In this document: positions 1 to 7,151 of the stretch, in pieces | Layout: every line of letters starts with the position of its first letter | How positions within the stretch are numbered: position 1 is the first letter of the stretch | Origin: JANNGC01 sp043758205 | GTDB taxonomy: Bacteria; Verrucomicrobiota; Verrucomicrobiia; Limisphaerales; SIBH01 | NCBI GenBank assembly: GCA_043758205.1 | Contig: JAYVNY010000300.1 | Coordinates: 1-15,593, forward strand | DNA length: 15,593 nt | Direction of reading: 5' to 3' | Translations under genes and position numbers: made by a program | Notes under the pieces: model-generated | Told to the model about the DNA's origin: nothing | Database searches by the model: none | Seen by the model: the letters and a program-made list of their open reading frames with translations, nothing else

Positions 1-247
1 GTTGTTCGTGAAGAAGGTCGTGGGCGTGTTCGTGCCGAGGGCGCGCCAGCGTTTGGAGTGCGGTCGCTTTAGCGCCGCTTTTTTCCCAGCCCATCAGGCG
101 CACGCGATAGTCGCGGCGTTTCTCTGCATTCTGTTTTTTGCCGGCACGACTCGCGCGAACGTCGTCGTCACGCCGTGGTTTCCGCTCTTCAAGGGCATCG
201 AGCGCGCCCTCGGCACGAACACGCCCACGACCTTCTTCACGAACAAC
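1..247. repeat. Perfect 46-bp inverted repeat at the window edge (arms 1-46 and 202-247)
   Basis: Bases 1-46 are the exact reverse complement of 202-247, checked base by base. Pairing breaks at 47 versus 201. The right arm makes good protein sense in the glycosidase frame (GTNTPTTFFTNN). The left arm read in the same frame gives FVKKVVGVFVPRA, which fits nothing in the family. The arms are about 155 bases apart and the left arm touches the first base, so it may extend outside the window. This is typical of a fold-back chimera at a contig end, although a real inverted duplication cannot be excluded. Confidence 0.9.
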
Positions 248-2947
248 GGCGTGGCCTACACCAACCACACCCTGCAAGTCGCGACCTGCCTCCGCATTGA
301 CCTGCAAGACCCGGACGTGCGCCTTTTCACCAGCCCGCGCGCGACGAATTACGTGCTCGAATCCAGCGAGACCTATTCGATCAGCGTGAGCAACTTCATC
401 AAGAAGTATGGCGTGCAAGTCGCGAGCGTCGCGAATTTTTACCAGACTCTCAGCGGCGGCAACTGGACCAGCGACCCGGCGCTCGACGGTCTGCCCAGCC
501 GCATCTTCGGCCTCTCGATTTGCACGGGCCAGGTGGTATCGGTGCCGGACTTCGGGCCGGACAGCAACAACCGCTACGCCACGATGCTCTTCACGACGAA
601 CAACACGCCCTCGCTCGCCCTGAGCAACGCGCCGCCCGGCACGAATACGGCGGGCATCTACACCGCCCTGAGCGGCTACTACGCGGTGGTGACCAACGGC
701 GTGATCATCGGCAACAACGCGCTCATCAGCACCTTTCCCGATCCGACGTTTCATCAGTTTCAACCGCGCACGATCTTCGGCCTGTCCGCCGACCGGCGTC
801 ATCTTTTCCTCTTGGTCATTGACGGACGGCAGCCCGGCTACAGCGACGGCGCGAACGACAACGACATGGGATTCTGGGCGCTGCAATTCGGCGCGACGGA
901 TGGAATAGCCATGGACGGCGGCGGCTCGGCGGCGATGTACATGGAGAACTGCACCGGCGGCAATCCGCTCGCGCTCACCAAGTCCAGTTACGTGCCGGCC
1001 TCGGGGCGCGAGCGCATCAGCGGCTCGATGCTCGGCGTGTTCGCGCTGCCGCTGGAAACTTTTATCCACCACGAGTCCATCACGCCGGGCACAACGGTGG
1101 CCACGATTTCCTGGCAGACATTCACGCCCGCGAGCACGCAGGTGGAATACGGACTCACCACCGCGCTCGGGACGCTGACCACCTTTGATCCCACGCCGGT
1201 GACGAACCATCTCGTGACCCTGACCGGGCTGCTGCCGGGCCAGCGTTATTACTACCGCGCGCTCTCGCTCGAAGGCAGCCTTCCGCACGCGTCCGCTTGC
1301 CGCGCGCTGCCATTCTCGACGACTAATTTCGCCAGCGGCGTGCTCGTGCCGCTGAACGCGACCTGGCGCTACACCACCGTCAACCTCGACGGCATGAACT
1401 GGACCGCGCCCGCTTACAACGACGGAGGCTGGTCGAACGGCCCGGCCTGTTTGTGGGCGTTGAGCACCACGCCCACGCAGAACCACACGTCAAACATTCC
1501 GAACTTCGCCAGCGGCACGCGCATGGCCTTGGACAGCGGGAACGCGAACTACCCTTTTCCCACTTACTACTTCCGAAAGAGTTTTGTTTATGAGGGCGAC
1601 CTGAACGGACTCACGCTCACGTTCTCAAACTTTTTGGATGACGGCGCGGTATTTTATTTGAACAGCGTGGAAATTTTCCGCACGAACATGCCGGCGGGCC
1701 TTATCACCAATGCCACTCCGTCGGCGGTGCTCGTCCAATGCACGTTGGCCTCCGGCTTCAACAACAACGCCACCTGCCCGCTCGTCTTCACGCTCACCGG
1801 TGGCGCGTTGAGCAACCTGGTGTTGGGCACAAATTATTACGCGGTGGAGGCTCATAACTTCCGGCCCGCCGTTGGCAACCCCAGCAGCGATGTCACCTTT
1901 GAAAGTGCCGTTCACTTTACGCTACCGCCGCCGGTGGTGCTGCCGCCGTTCTTCTCGGACATCGTGGTTGCGCCCGGCGAGACGAACGCGGTCTTCACCT
2001 GGACCACGCTCTCGAATTCGACCGCGCAAATTTTCTACGGACTCACACCCTTGCTCGGCTCGGCCTCACCGCTGGATGAGAACCTCACGCTGAATCACGC
2101 ACTCGTGCTGACGGGCTTGCAGGCGGTCACGACCTACTACTTCCGCATTGTCGCGACGTACGGCACGAACCAGTCCGCCTTCGACGGCACGTTCAGCACC
2201 ACGCCCTTTGTGCAGACGCTGCTCGCATTCACGAACGGCTGGCGTTTCACCACGAACAATCTCGCCGGATCGAACTGGGCCGCTGCGAACTACGACGACA
2301 CGGGCTGGTCCGGTCCCGGACCAGCGCTGCTGTATCTGGAAGAGAACGTGGGCGTCAGTCCGCGCCGCACGCCCGTGCCGGCCACGCCGGGCGGCGGGCC
2401 GTATCCGACGTATTATTTTCGCACACACTTTTCCTTCCACGGATTGCCGGAAGGATTCGGACTGGTTTTCACCAACTACATTGATGACGGCGCGATCCTT
2501 TATTTGAACGGCACGGAGATTCAGCGCGTGCGGATGAGTCCCGGTCCGGCGGGCTACACGCAGCTTTCCAGCGGCTGCCCGGCCAATTCCTGCGAGGCCA
2601 CGATTGATGTGCCGGATGTGTTCCGCCTCGGCGGCAGCGCCATGACCAATCTGCTCGACGGCGATAACGTGCTCGCCGTGGAGGTGCATCAGCAAAGCAC
2701 GAGCAGCTCGGACGTGGTCTTCGGTTCCACCGTCTCGCTGGTGCGCGCGCTCGCCGCTGAAACTCCCTTGCGGATCACGCGGACGGATAATGTGGTCGTT
2801 GTCTCGTGGGCGGGAGCCGGGCTGACGCTCCAGCAAACGAATGCTGTCAACTCAGGCGCGTGGCCCGATGTGCCGGGGCCGGTGACGCTCAGTCCGTACT
2901 CCGTGACCAACCCGGCGGACACGATCTTCTTCCGGTTGAGAAATTGA
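2..2947 (+). CDS. Secreted phosphodiester glycosidase (NAGPA/DUF2233-type) with duplicated FN3 and beta-sandwich modules; 5' end uncertain
   Basis: Numbered from base 2. A hydrophobic signal-peptide-like stretch lies at about residues 35-53. Residues 60-350 form a phosphodiester glycosidase domain (the family of lysosomal NAGPA, which cleaves sugar-1-phosphodiester bonds), shown by DGRQPGYS at 274-281 and MDGGGSAAMY at 304-313. Two repeated units follow: an FN3-like domain (about 357-445 and 655-738), then a jelly-roll-like domain (about 455-650 and 747-910). Shared motifs include WRYTT/WRFTT, TYYFR, DDGAVFYLN/DDGAILYLN and AVEAH/AVEVH. The end (about 922-981) is a small beta domain finishing FFRLRN, a type I associate with secreted verrucomicrobial proteins. 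It probably acts outside the cell on a glycan or phosphoglycan; the substrate is unknown. The start is not credible: bases 1-46 are an inverted copy of 202-247, and a hairpin with a T run lies at 60-84. TTG at 53 is the only other common start codon just before the signal peptide, and no ATG precedes it. The domain call is strong; the N-terminus is not. Confidence 0.82.
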   Translation: MFVKKVVGVFVPRARQRLECGRFSAAFFPAHQAHAIVAAFLCILFFAGTTRANVVVTPWFPLFKGIERALGTNTPTTFFTNNGVAYTNHTLQVATCLRIDLQDPDVRLFTSPRATNYVLESSETYSISVSNFIKKYGVQVASVANFYQTLSGGNWTSDPALDGLPSRIFGLSICTGQVVSVPDFGPDSNNRYATMLFTTNNTPSLALSNAPPGTNTAGIYTALSGYYAVVTNGVIIGNNALISTFPDPTFHQFQPRTIFGLSADRRHLFLLVIDGRQPGYSDGANDNDMGFWALQFGATDGIAMDGGGSAAMYMENCTGGNPLALTKSSYVPASGRERISGSMLGVFALPLETFIHHESITPGTTVATISWQTFTPASTQVEYGLTTALGTLTTFDPTPVTNHLVTLTGLLPGQRYYYRALSLEGSLPHASACRALPFSTTNFASGVLVPLNATWRYTTVNLDGMNWTAPAYNDGGWSNGPACLWALSTTPTQNHTSNIPNFASGTRMALDSGNANYPFPTYYFRKSFVYEGDLNGLTLTFSNFLDDGAVFYLNSVEIFRTNMPAGLITNATPSAVLVQCTLASGFNNNATCPLVFTLTGGALSNLVLGTNYYAVEAHNFRPAVGNPSSDVTFESAVHFTLPPPVVLPPFFSDIVVAPGETNAVFTWTTLSNSTAQIFYGLTPLLGSASPLDENLTLNHALVLTGLQAVTTYYFRIVATYGTNQSAFDGTFSTTPFVQTLLAFTNGWRFTTNNLAGSNWAAANYDDTGWSGPGPALLYLEENVGVSPRRTPVPATPGGGPYPTYYFRTHFSFHGLPEGFGLVFTNYIDDGAILYLNGTEIQRVRMSPGPAGYTQLSSGCPANSCEATIDVPDVFRLGGSAMTNLLDGDNVLAVEVHQQSTSSSDVVFGSTVSLVRALAAETPLRITRTDNVVVVSWAGAGLTLQQTNAVNSGAWPDVPGPVTLSPYSVTNPADTIFFRLRN
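60..84 (+). terminator. Terminator-like hairpin with T6 run, possibly a dispersed repeat
   Basis: GCGG-CGCT (60-68, with T64 bulged) pairs with AGCGCCGC (71-78) and is followed directly by TTTTTT at 79-84, the form of a Rho-independent terminator on the + strand. It lies inside the nominal reading frame of the glycosidase gene, upstream of its signal peptide, so it probably belongs to the non-coding region before that gene. The surrounding bases (about 48-84) resemble an intergenic repeat I associate with verrucomicrobial genomes, but I cannot verify copy number from one window. Confidence 0.4.
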
Positions 2948-2988
2948 TGAGGCGCGAGGCGGTCGGGCGTGATCATGCGCGACCACGC

Positions 2989-3273
2989 TCACCGTTTGAA
3001 GGTTCGCACCAAGGCCAACCCCGCCGCCAGCGCGAGTAGCGAGAGAATGGCGAGACCCGCACCAGCCATTAAGCCGGCCCGGCGTTTCGTGGCCGCAGGC
3101 AGCGGAGCTTTGGCTGGCGCGGCCGGAACCATTTTCTCCGGACGATTCGTGAGTGTGAGTTCACCCGCCGCAGAAGATGGTGAAGTCGGGGCGGGCTGCG
3201 CGTTCAGCGTCGGAGCGGTCAGCATCAGCAGCGCGATCAGGCTGAGGGCCAGCGGGCGATTCCACGTCGGCAT
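2989..3273 (-). CDS. Small secreted/membrane-anchored protein of unknown function
   Basis: This 94-residue protein is not recognised. The N-terminus (MPTWNRPLALSLIALLMLTA) looks like a signal peptide ending near LNA-QP. A Pro/Ala/Ser/Thr-rich linker of about 40 residues follows. A hydrophobic segment near the C-terminus (about residues 67-89, Gly/Ala/Leu-rich) precedes RTFKR, a positive stop-transfer tail. This predicts a type I single-pass protein with a short exported part. I chose the ATG at 3273 over the ATG at 3291 because GGAAG lies just upstream of it. It sits 48 bases downstream of the prenyl synthase on the same strand and may share its transcript. It converges with the glycosidase gene, 41 bases away. 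The opposite strand is also open here (2969-3346) but lacks a signal, a domain or a plausible composition. Confidence 0.6.
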   Translation of the reverse strand: MPTWNRPLALSLIALLMLTAPTLNAQPAPTSPSSAAGELTLTNRPEKMVPAAPAKAPLPAATKRRAGLMAGAGLAILSLLALAAGLALVRTFKR

Positions 3274-3321
3274 TTTTCTTCCAGTACACATTGAATTGTT
3301 TTCCCGCGCGTCCCCGTCGGC

Positions 3322-4248
3322 TCACTTGTTGCGCTGCAACAGGTAAGTCGCCAGCGCCTCCAGTGCCTCCGCCCGGCCGCGAAAAATTTTCAACGCGCCA
3401 AACGCCCGGTCGGTCAGCCGACGGGCGATGACGCGGGATTTTTCCAGCCCGATGATCGAGGGGTAGGTGGCCTTTTGCGCCTTGGTGTCTTTGCCCGCCG
3501 TCTTGCCGAGCTGCGCGCTGGTCTGCGTGATATCGAGAATGTCGTCAATGATCTGGAACGCGAGGCCGACGTGGTAGCCGAAGTCGGTGAGGGCTTGCAG
3601 TTGCGCGGGAGTGCAGTTCGCGCTCATGCCGCCGAGCCGCGCCGAGCAGCAGAGCAGGGCGGAGGTCTTGCGCTCGTGGATGTATTTCAACTCGGGCGCG
3701 GAAATCTTTTTCCCCTCGCCTTCCAGGTCCGCGACCTGTCCGGCGATCAATTGCAGCGAACCGGAGGCGCGGGTCAGTTCCAGCACGAGCGTCTGGTGCG
3801 AATAACGTTTCCACCCGCGCGCCTGGGCCACGATTTCAAACGCCTGCGTGAGCAGCGCGTCGCCCGCCAGCACGGCGATGCCTTCGCCGAACACTTTGTG
3901 GTTCGTCGGCTTGCCCCGGCGAAAGTCATCATTATCCATCGCGGGCAAATCATCGTGAATCAGCGAGTAGGTGTGAATGCACTCGACGGCGCAGGCCAGC
4001 GGGAGCGCGTCGGCAATCTTGCCGCCACAGGCCTCGGCGGCGGCGAGCGTCAGTGCGGGACGCATCCGTTTGCCGCCGGCGAAGAGCGAGTAACGCATGG
4101 CGCGATGGATGGTCGCGGGCTTGGTCTTTTCTTTCGGCAGAAAACGATCCAGCGCCGCGTTGACCTCGGCGCTGCGCGTGTCGAGGTAGCGAGACAAATC
4201 AAATGATCCGGTGCGCCGTGCTCCGGCGCGCGTGGCAGTGACAGACAT
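3322..4248 (-). CDS. ispA: Polyprenyl synthetase (farnesyl/geranylgeranyl diphosphate synthase)
   Basis: This cytoplasmic prenyltransferase of 308 residues condenses isopentenyl diphosphate with allylic diphosphates to give C15 or C20 products for quinones, undecaprenol or hopanoid/carotenoid precursors. The first aspartate-rich motif is DDLPAMDNDD at residues 99-108 and the second is DDILD at 235-239. Substrate-binding GGKRMRP is at 59-65. The stretch before the first motif (YSLIH at 94-98) matches that of E. coli IspA, which favours FPP synthase, but chain length cannot be settled by eye. Length is typical of the family with a slightly longer N-terminus. The ATG at 4248 is the first in frame, without an obvious Shine-Dalgarno sequence. 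The gene diverges from the molybdopterin oxidoreductase gene and is followed by a small membrane protein gene. Confidence 0.93.
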   Translation of the reverse strand: MSVTATRAGARRTGSFDLSRYLDTRSAEVNAALDRFLPKEKTKPATIHRAMRYSLFAGGKRMRPALTLAAAEACGGKIADALPLACAVECIHTYSLIHDDLPAMDNDDFRRGKPTNHKVFGEGIAVLAGDALLTQAFEIVAQARGWKRYSHQTLVLELTRASGSLQLIAGQVADLEGEGKKISAPELKYIHERKTSALLCCSARLGGMSANCTPAQLQALTDFGYHVGLAFQIIDDILDITQTSAQLGKTAGKDTKAQKATYPSIIGLEKSRVIARRLTDRAFGALKIFRGRAEALEALATYLLQRNK

Positions 4249-4400
4249 GCGCGCGTTTTAGAGAAACAGGGCGGCGGGCGCAAGCAGGGGGTGGAAAAAG
4301 GGTGCGATTGAAAGTGGCGGGCCGCAGGTGTGGAGTCGGGCGTCCTCGCCCGAGAATTTTTCCTTCGCCTCCGCGAGGCGCTTCGCGAGACTGGCATCAC
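4249..4400. other. Divergent intergenic region with two hairpins
   Basis: These 152 bases separate the starts of the divergent prenyl synthase and Mo-oxidoreductase genes and must hold both promoters, though I see no convincing -35/-10 pair. CGGGCG (4337-4342), a TCCT loop and CGCCCG (4347-4352) form a perfect 6-bp stem followed by AGAATTTTT. This looks like an intrinsic terminator on the + strand, yet no + gene lies just upstream. A second hairpin, GCCTC-CGC-GAGGC, is at 4368-4380. They could be a leader or attenuator for the downstream gene, or a dispersed repeat. Confidence 0.45.
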
Positions 4401-6650
4401 ATGAGCCGCCGCCTTGAAATCACCGTCGTTGACCGGCTGAAATCCGCCGCGCCGTTTGGCGTGGGCCACCAGAAGCCCCAGCACTTTCGCGACATGCTCA
4501 AGATCGCATGGCGCAATCGCGACAACCTCGGTTACGCGTGGAAAGTGTTGAGCCAGGGCGTGTGCGACGGCTGTGCGCTCGGCGTGGCGGGCTTTCACGA
4601 CTGGACGATTGAAGGGACGCACCTGTGCATGACGCGACTGAATTTGCTGCGGTTGAACACGATGCCCGCACTGGACGTGAATCTTCTCTCCGATGTCGCC
4701 GCGCTGAAATCCAGGTCGAACGCGGAACTGCGCGAACTCGGGCGACTGCCGTATCCGATGCTGCGGTCAGCGGGAGAAAAGGGTTTCCGGCGCATCACCT
4801 GGGACGAGGCTTATGCGCTCATCGCCAAACGCATTCGCGCCAGCACTCCCGACCGCCTCGCCTTCTTCGTCACCTCGCGCGGCGTGACCAACGAGATTTA
4901 TTACATGGCGCAGAAGGTCGCGCGCTTCCTCGGCACCAACAACGTGGACAACGCCGCGCGCCTCTGCCACTCGCCGAGCGGCGCGGCCATGAAACACGCC
5001 CTCGGCGTCGCGGCCAGCACTTGCAGCTACAAGGATTGGTTCGGCACCGACCTCGTCGTCTTCTTCGGCGCGAACCCGGCGAACGATCAGCCGGTCACGA
5101 CCAAGTATCTGCATCTCGCGAAAAAGCTCGGCACGAAGATCGTCATGGTGAATCCGTATCTCGAGCCGGGCATGAAAAAGTATTGGGTGCCATCGAACGC
5201 GGACAGCGCGCTCTTCGGCTCGAATCTCACGGACTACTGGTTCCCGGTCACACAAGGCGGCGACATCGCGTTCATCTCCGGCGTGTTGAAAATTCTTGTG
5301 GAGCGCGGCTGGGTGAATCACGAATTCATTGCCAAACACACGGCGGATTTCCCCGCTCTCCACGCTCAACTTTCCACGCTCACCTATTCCGACTTGGAAA
5401 GGCAAAGCGGTTTGTCGCACGCGGACATGCTGGAATTCGCCGAATTGTTGCGCGACGCGAAGAACGCCGTGCTGGTCTGGAGCATGGGCATCACGCAGCA
5501 CACGCACGGCGGCGACGGCGTCTCGATGGTGCTGAACCTCGGACTCGCGCGCGGCTACGTGGGCCGCGACAAGAACGGCCTGATGCCCATCCGTGGCCAC
5601 TCCAGCGTGCAGGGCGGCGCGGAGATGGGTGCGTACGCCACGGCTTTTCCCGGCGGCAAATCCATCAACGCCGAAAGCGCCGCGTGGCTCGCGAAGGAAT
5701 ATGGTTTCCCCGTGCCAGATGAAGAGGGGCTGGACGCGGTGGAAATGGTCGAGGCCTGCGCGCAGGGCAAACTTGATTTGCTTTACTGCCTCGGCGGGAA
5801 TTTTCTCCGCACGCTGCCCGATCCTGATTACGTCGCGCAGGCGATGGCGAAGGTGCCGCTCCGCGTGCATCAGGACATCATTCTCACCGACCAGATGTTC
5901 ATCGAAGGACGAGGCGATGTGCTGCTGCTGCCGGCCAAGACACGCTACGAGCAGGACGACGGCGGGACGGAGACGACGACGGAGCGGCGCGTGATTTTCT
6001 CGCCGGAGATTCCGCGCCAAATTGGCGAGGCCAAGGCCGAGTGGAAAATTCTCCGCGAGCTGGCCGCCGCCGCGTATCCCGCGCGCGCGCATCTACTGGG
6101 CTGCGAGACGGGGCAGGGGATGCGTGACGAGATCGCCCGCGTCGTTCCGTTTTACGATGGCGTGCAGCATCTCAAGAAGAGCGGTGATCAATTTCAATAC
6201 GGCGGCCCGCACCTTTGCATGGATGGAAAGTTTCCGACGGCAGACGGCCAGGGGCATTTCCGCGTGGTGCCAGTTCCAGAGACCCCGGCTCTCAACCCTC
6301 AACCCTCAACCCTCAACTCTTTCTCTGTCAGCACGCGGCGCGGCAAACAGTTCAACACCCTTATCTACGCCGAGATTGATCCGTTCAACGGCGCGGCGCG
6401 CGACGCCGTCTTGATGAACGCGGATGATGCGACGGCGTTGCAGTTGCAGAATGACGAACGCATCACGCTCGTCAGCGACGTGGGCCGCTACGAGGGCCGC
6501 GTGTTCCTCGCGCCCATCGCGCGCGGCAACCTGCAAGTTCACTGGCCCGAGGGGAATGTCATCATCCCCCGCGGCGCGGTGGACACGCTCGGCGGCGTGC
6601 CGGATTACAATGCGACCGTGCAGGTGGAGAAGGCCGTTCGCGCCGATTGA
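4401..6650 (+). CDS. Molybdopterin (bis-MGD) oxidoreductase, FdhF/YdeP-type formate dehydrogenase-like alpha subunit
   Basis: This 749-residue protein is close in length to E. coli YdeP. An N-terminal Cys group (C55, C58, C76) has three cysteines rather than the CxxCxxxC...C of canonical 4Fe-4S molybdoenzymes, so cluster binding is doubtful. C189-H190 (in RLCHSPSG) matches the Sec140-His141 pair of E. coli FdhH, making C189 the likely Mo ligand. PIRGHSSVQGG further on resembles the conserved Arg-containing active-site loop. The last 100 residues are a molybdopterin dinucleotide-binding domain. The substrate is not shown by sequence; formate dehydrogenase activity is possible but unproven for this branch. 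ATG 4401 is preferred to ATG 4302 because the extra 33 residues are Arg/Pro-rich and come from intergenic hairpin sequence. No electron-transfer subunit is adjacent. fdhD lies downstream, supporting a sulfurated Mo cofactor. A 7-bp tandem repeat interrupts the frame at 6291-6318. Confidence 0.88.
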   Translation: MSRRLEITVVDRLKSAAPFGVGHQKPQHFRDMLKIAWRNRDNLGYAWKVLSQGVCDGCALGVAGFHDWTIEGTHLCMTRLNLLRLNTMPALDVNLLSDVAALKSRSNAELRELGRLPYPMLRSAGEKGFRRITWDEAYALIAKRIRASTPDRLAFFVTSRGVTNEIYYMAQKVARFLGTNNVDNAARLCHSPSGAAMKHALGVAASTCSYKDWFGTDLVVFFGANPANDQPVTTKYLHLAKKLGTKIVMVNPYLEPGMKKYWVPSNADSALFGSNLTDYWFPVTQGGDIAFISGVLKILVERGWVNHEFIAKHTADFPALHAQLSTLTYSDLERQSGLSHADMLEFAELLRDAKNAVLVWSMGITQHTHGGDGVSMVLNLGLARGYVGRDKNGLMPIRGHSSVQGGAEMGAYATAFPGGKSINAESAAWLAKEYGFPVPDEEGLDAVEMVEACAQGKLDLLYCLGGNFLRTLPDPDYVAQAMAKVPLRVHQDIILTDQMFIEGRGDVLLLPAKTRYEQDDGGTETTTERRVIFSPEIPRQIGEAKAEWKILRELAAAAYPARAHLLGCETGQGMRDEIARVVPFYDGVQHLKKSGDQFQYGGPHLCMDGKFPTADGQGHFRVVPVPETPALNPQPSTLNSFSVSTRRGKQFNTLIYAEIDPFNGAARDAVLMNADDATALQLQNDERITLVSDVGRYEGRVFLAPIARGNLQVHWPEGNVIIPRGAVDTLGGVPDYNATVQVEKAVRAD
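6291..6318 (+). repeat. Four tandem 7-bp units (CTCAACC x3, CTCAACT) inside the Mo-oxidoreductase gene
   Basis: The units are at 6291-6297, 6298-6304, 6305-6311 and 6312-6318; the last differs at its final base. They encode a low-complexity linker, LNPQPSTLNS, just before the C-terminal dinucleotide-binding domain. Seven is not a multiple of three, so gain or loss of one unit would shift the frame and remove that domain. I associate the same kind of Asn/Pro/Gln/Ser/Thr filler with verrucomicrobial genomes, from memory rather than a search. Confidence 0.9.
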
Positions 6651-6681
6651 CGCCCGGCCTGCGGCAAAATACCGTCTGGCC

Positions 6682-6876
6682 ATGACCGCCACTGAGATCA
6701 TCAAAGAGTTTCAGGCGTTGCCCGCCGAAGATCGTCGTAGCGTGGCGACTTTCATTCTCACCGAGGACAAGTCGTGGATTCCTGACTCCTTCCGCCAGGG
6801 CATGGCGGAAGCCGACGCGGGCCAGGTGTTCGACATGGAACTGGTGTTGAACGACCAGCCCCCCGCAAAGATGTGA
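6682..6876 (+). CDS. Putative type II antitoxin
   Basis: This 64-residue acidic protein starts MTATEIIKEFQALPAEDR, has a central WIPDSFRQGMAEADAG segment and ends DQPPAKM. The helical N-terminus followed by a flexible tail fits a small antitoxin, but I see no clear ribbon-helix-helix, HTH or Phd motif, so the family is not named. Identification rests mainly on position: its stop (ATGTGA) overlaps the GTG start of a RelE/ParE-like toxin by four bases. It starts 31 bases after the Mo-oxidoreductase stop. Antitoxins of this class usually bind and neutralise the toxin and may repress their own promoter; I see no separate promoter or operator in the short gap, so transcription may come from the oxidoreductase gene. 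Confidence 0.65.
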   Translation: MTATEIIKEFQALPAEDRRSVATFILTEDKSWIPDSFRQGMAEADAGQVFDMELVLNDQPPAKM

Positions 6877-7148
6877 GCTACCAGTTCAAGGCTACATCAG
6901 TTTTCTGGAAGAAATTTTACGCCCTGCCCGCCGCGCAGAAAGAGTCCGTGCGCCACGTTTGGAGAATTTTCAAAGTCGATCCGTTTGATCCAAGGCTCGA
7001 TACCCACAAGATCAATTCCCTGTCGGCAGAATATCGCCGCACCATTTACGCAGTAAGAATCGAAGGCGATTTGCGGGTGGTGTTTTTCATCAGAGGTGCG
7101 GAGGTGGTCAGCGTGGACATCGGCACGCATGACATCTACAAGGCTTGA
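6873..7148 (+). CDS. RelE/ParE-superfamily toxin
   Basis: This 91-residue protein has the order of RelE/ParE toxins: N-terminal helices (FWKKFYALPAAQKESVRHVW), then DPFDPRLDTHKI, then the strands RRTIYAVRI, GDLRVVFFI and EVVSVDIGTHDIYK. Basic residues R55/R56, R62 and R68 and the terminal H86 and Y89 lie where RelE-type mRNA interferases carry catalytic or RNA-binding residues. Whether it cleaves mRNA (RelE-like) or inhibits gyrase (ParE-like) cannot be told from sequence, though the R/H/Y set leans to RelE. The GTG start at 6873 overlaps the antitoxin stop, implying translational coupling. fdhD begins three bases after its stop. Length is standard, with no frameshift or truncation, so the gene looks intact. 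Confidence 0.82.
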   Translation: MSYQFKATSVFWKKFYALPAAQKESVRHVWRIFKVDPFDPRLDTHKINSLSAEYRRTIYAVRIEGDLRVVFFIRGAEVVSVDIGTHDIYKA

Positions 7149-7151
7149 TGC

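Noticed and set aside
2066..2836. 256-residue open frame on the - strand
   Set aside because: It is antisense to the second FN3/jelly-roll repeat of the glycosidase; composition is Arg-rich and no family is seen.
2969..3346. 125-residue open frame on the + strand
   Set aside because: It overlaps the small signal-peptide/TM protein on the - strand, which has a better ribosome site and sensible topology. The + product lacks a coherent signal or domain.
4050..4622. 190-residue open frame on the - strand
   Set aside because: It spans the divergent intergenic region and the starts of two well-supported genes; Arg/Pro-rich with no motif.
5349..5392. Imperfect CCACGCTCA repeat in the Mo-oxidoreductase gene
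   Set aside because: Two loose copies encode HAQLSTLT-like sequence that fits the expected helix region and length; too short and imperfect to treat as an inserted repeat.
4767..6092. 441-residue open frame on the - strand
   Set aside because: It lies wholly inside the Mo-oxidoreductase gene and is Arg/His/Ala-rich with no recognisable motif; a GC-rich shadow.
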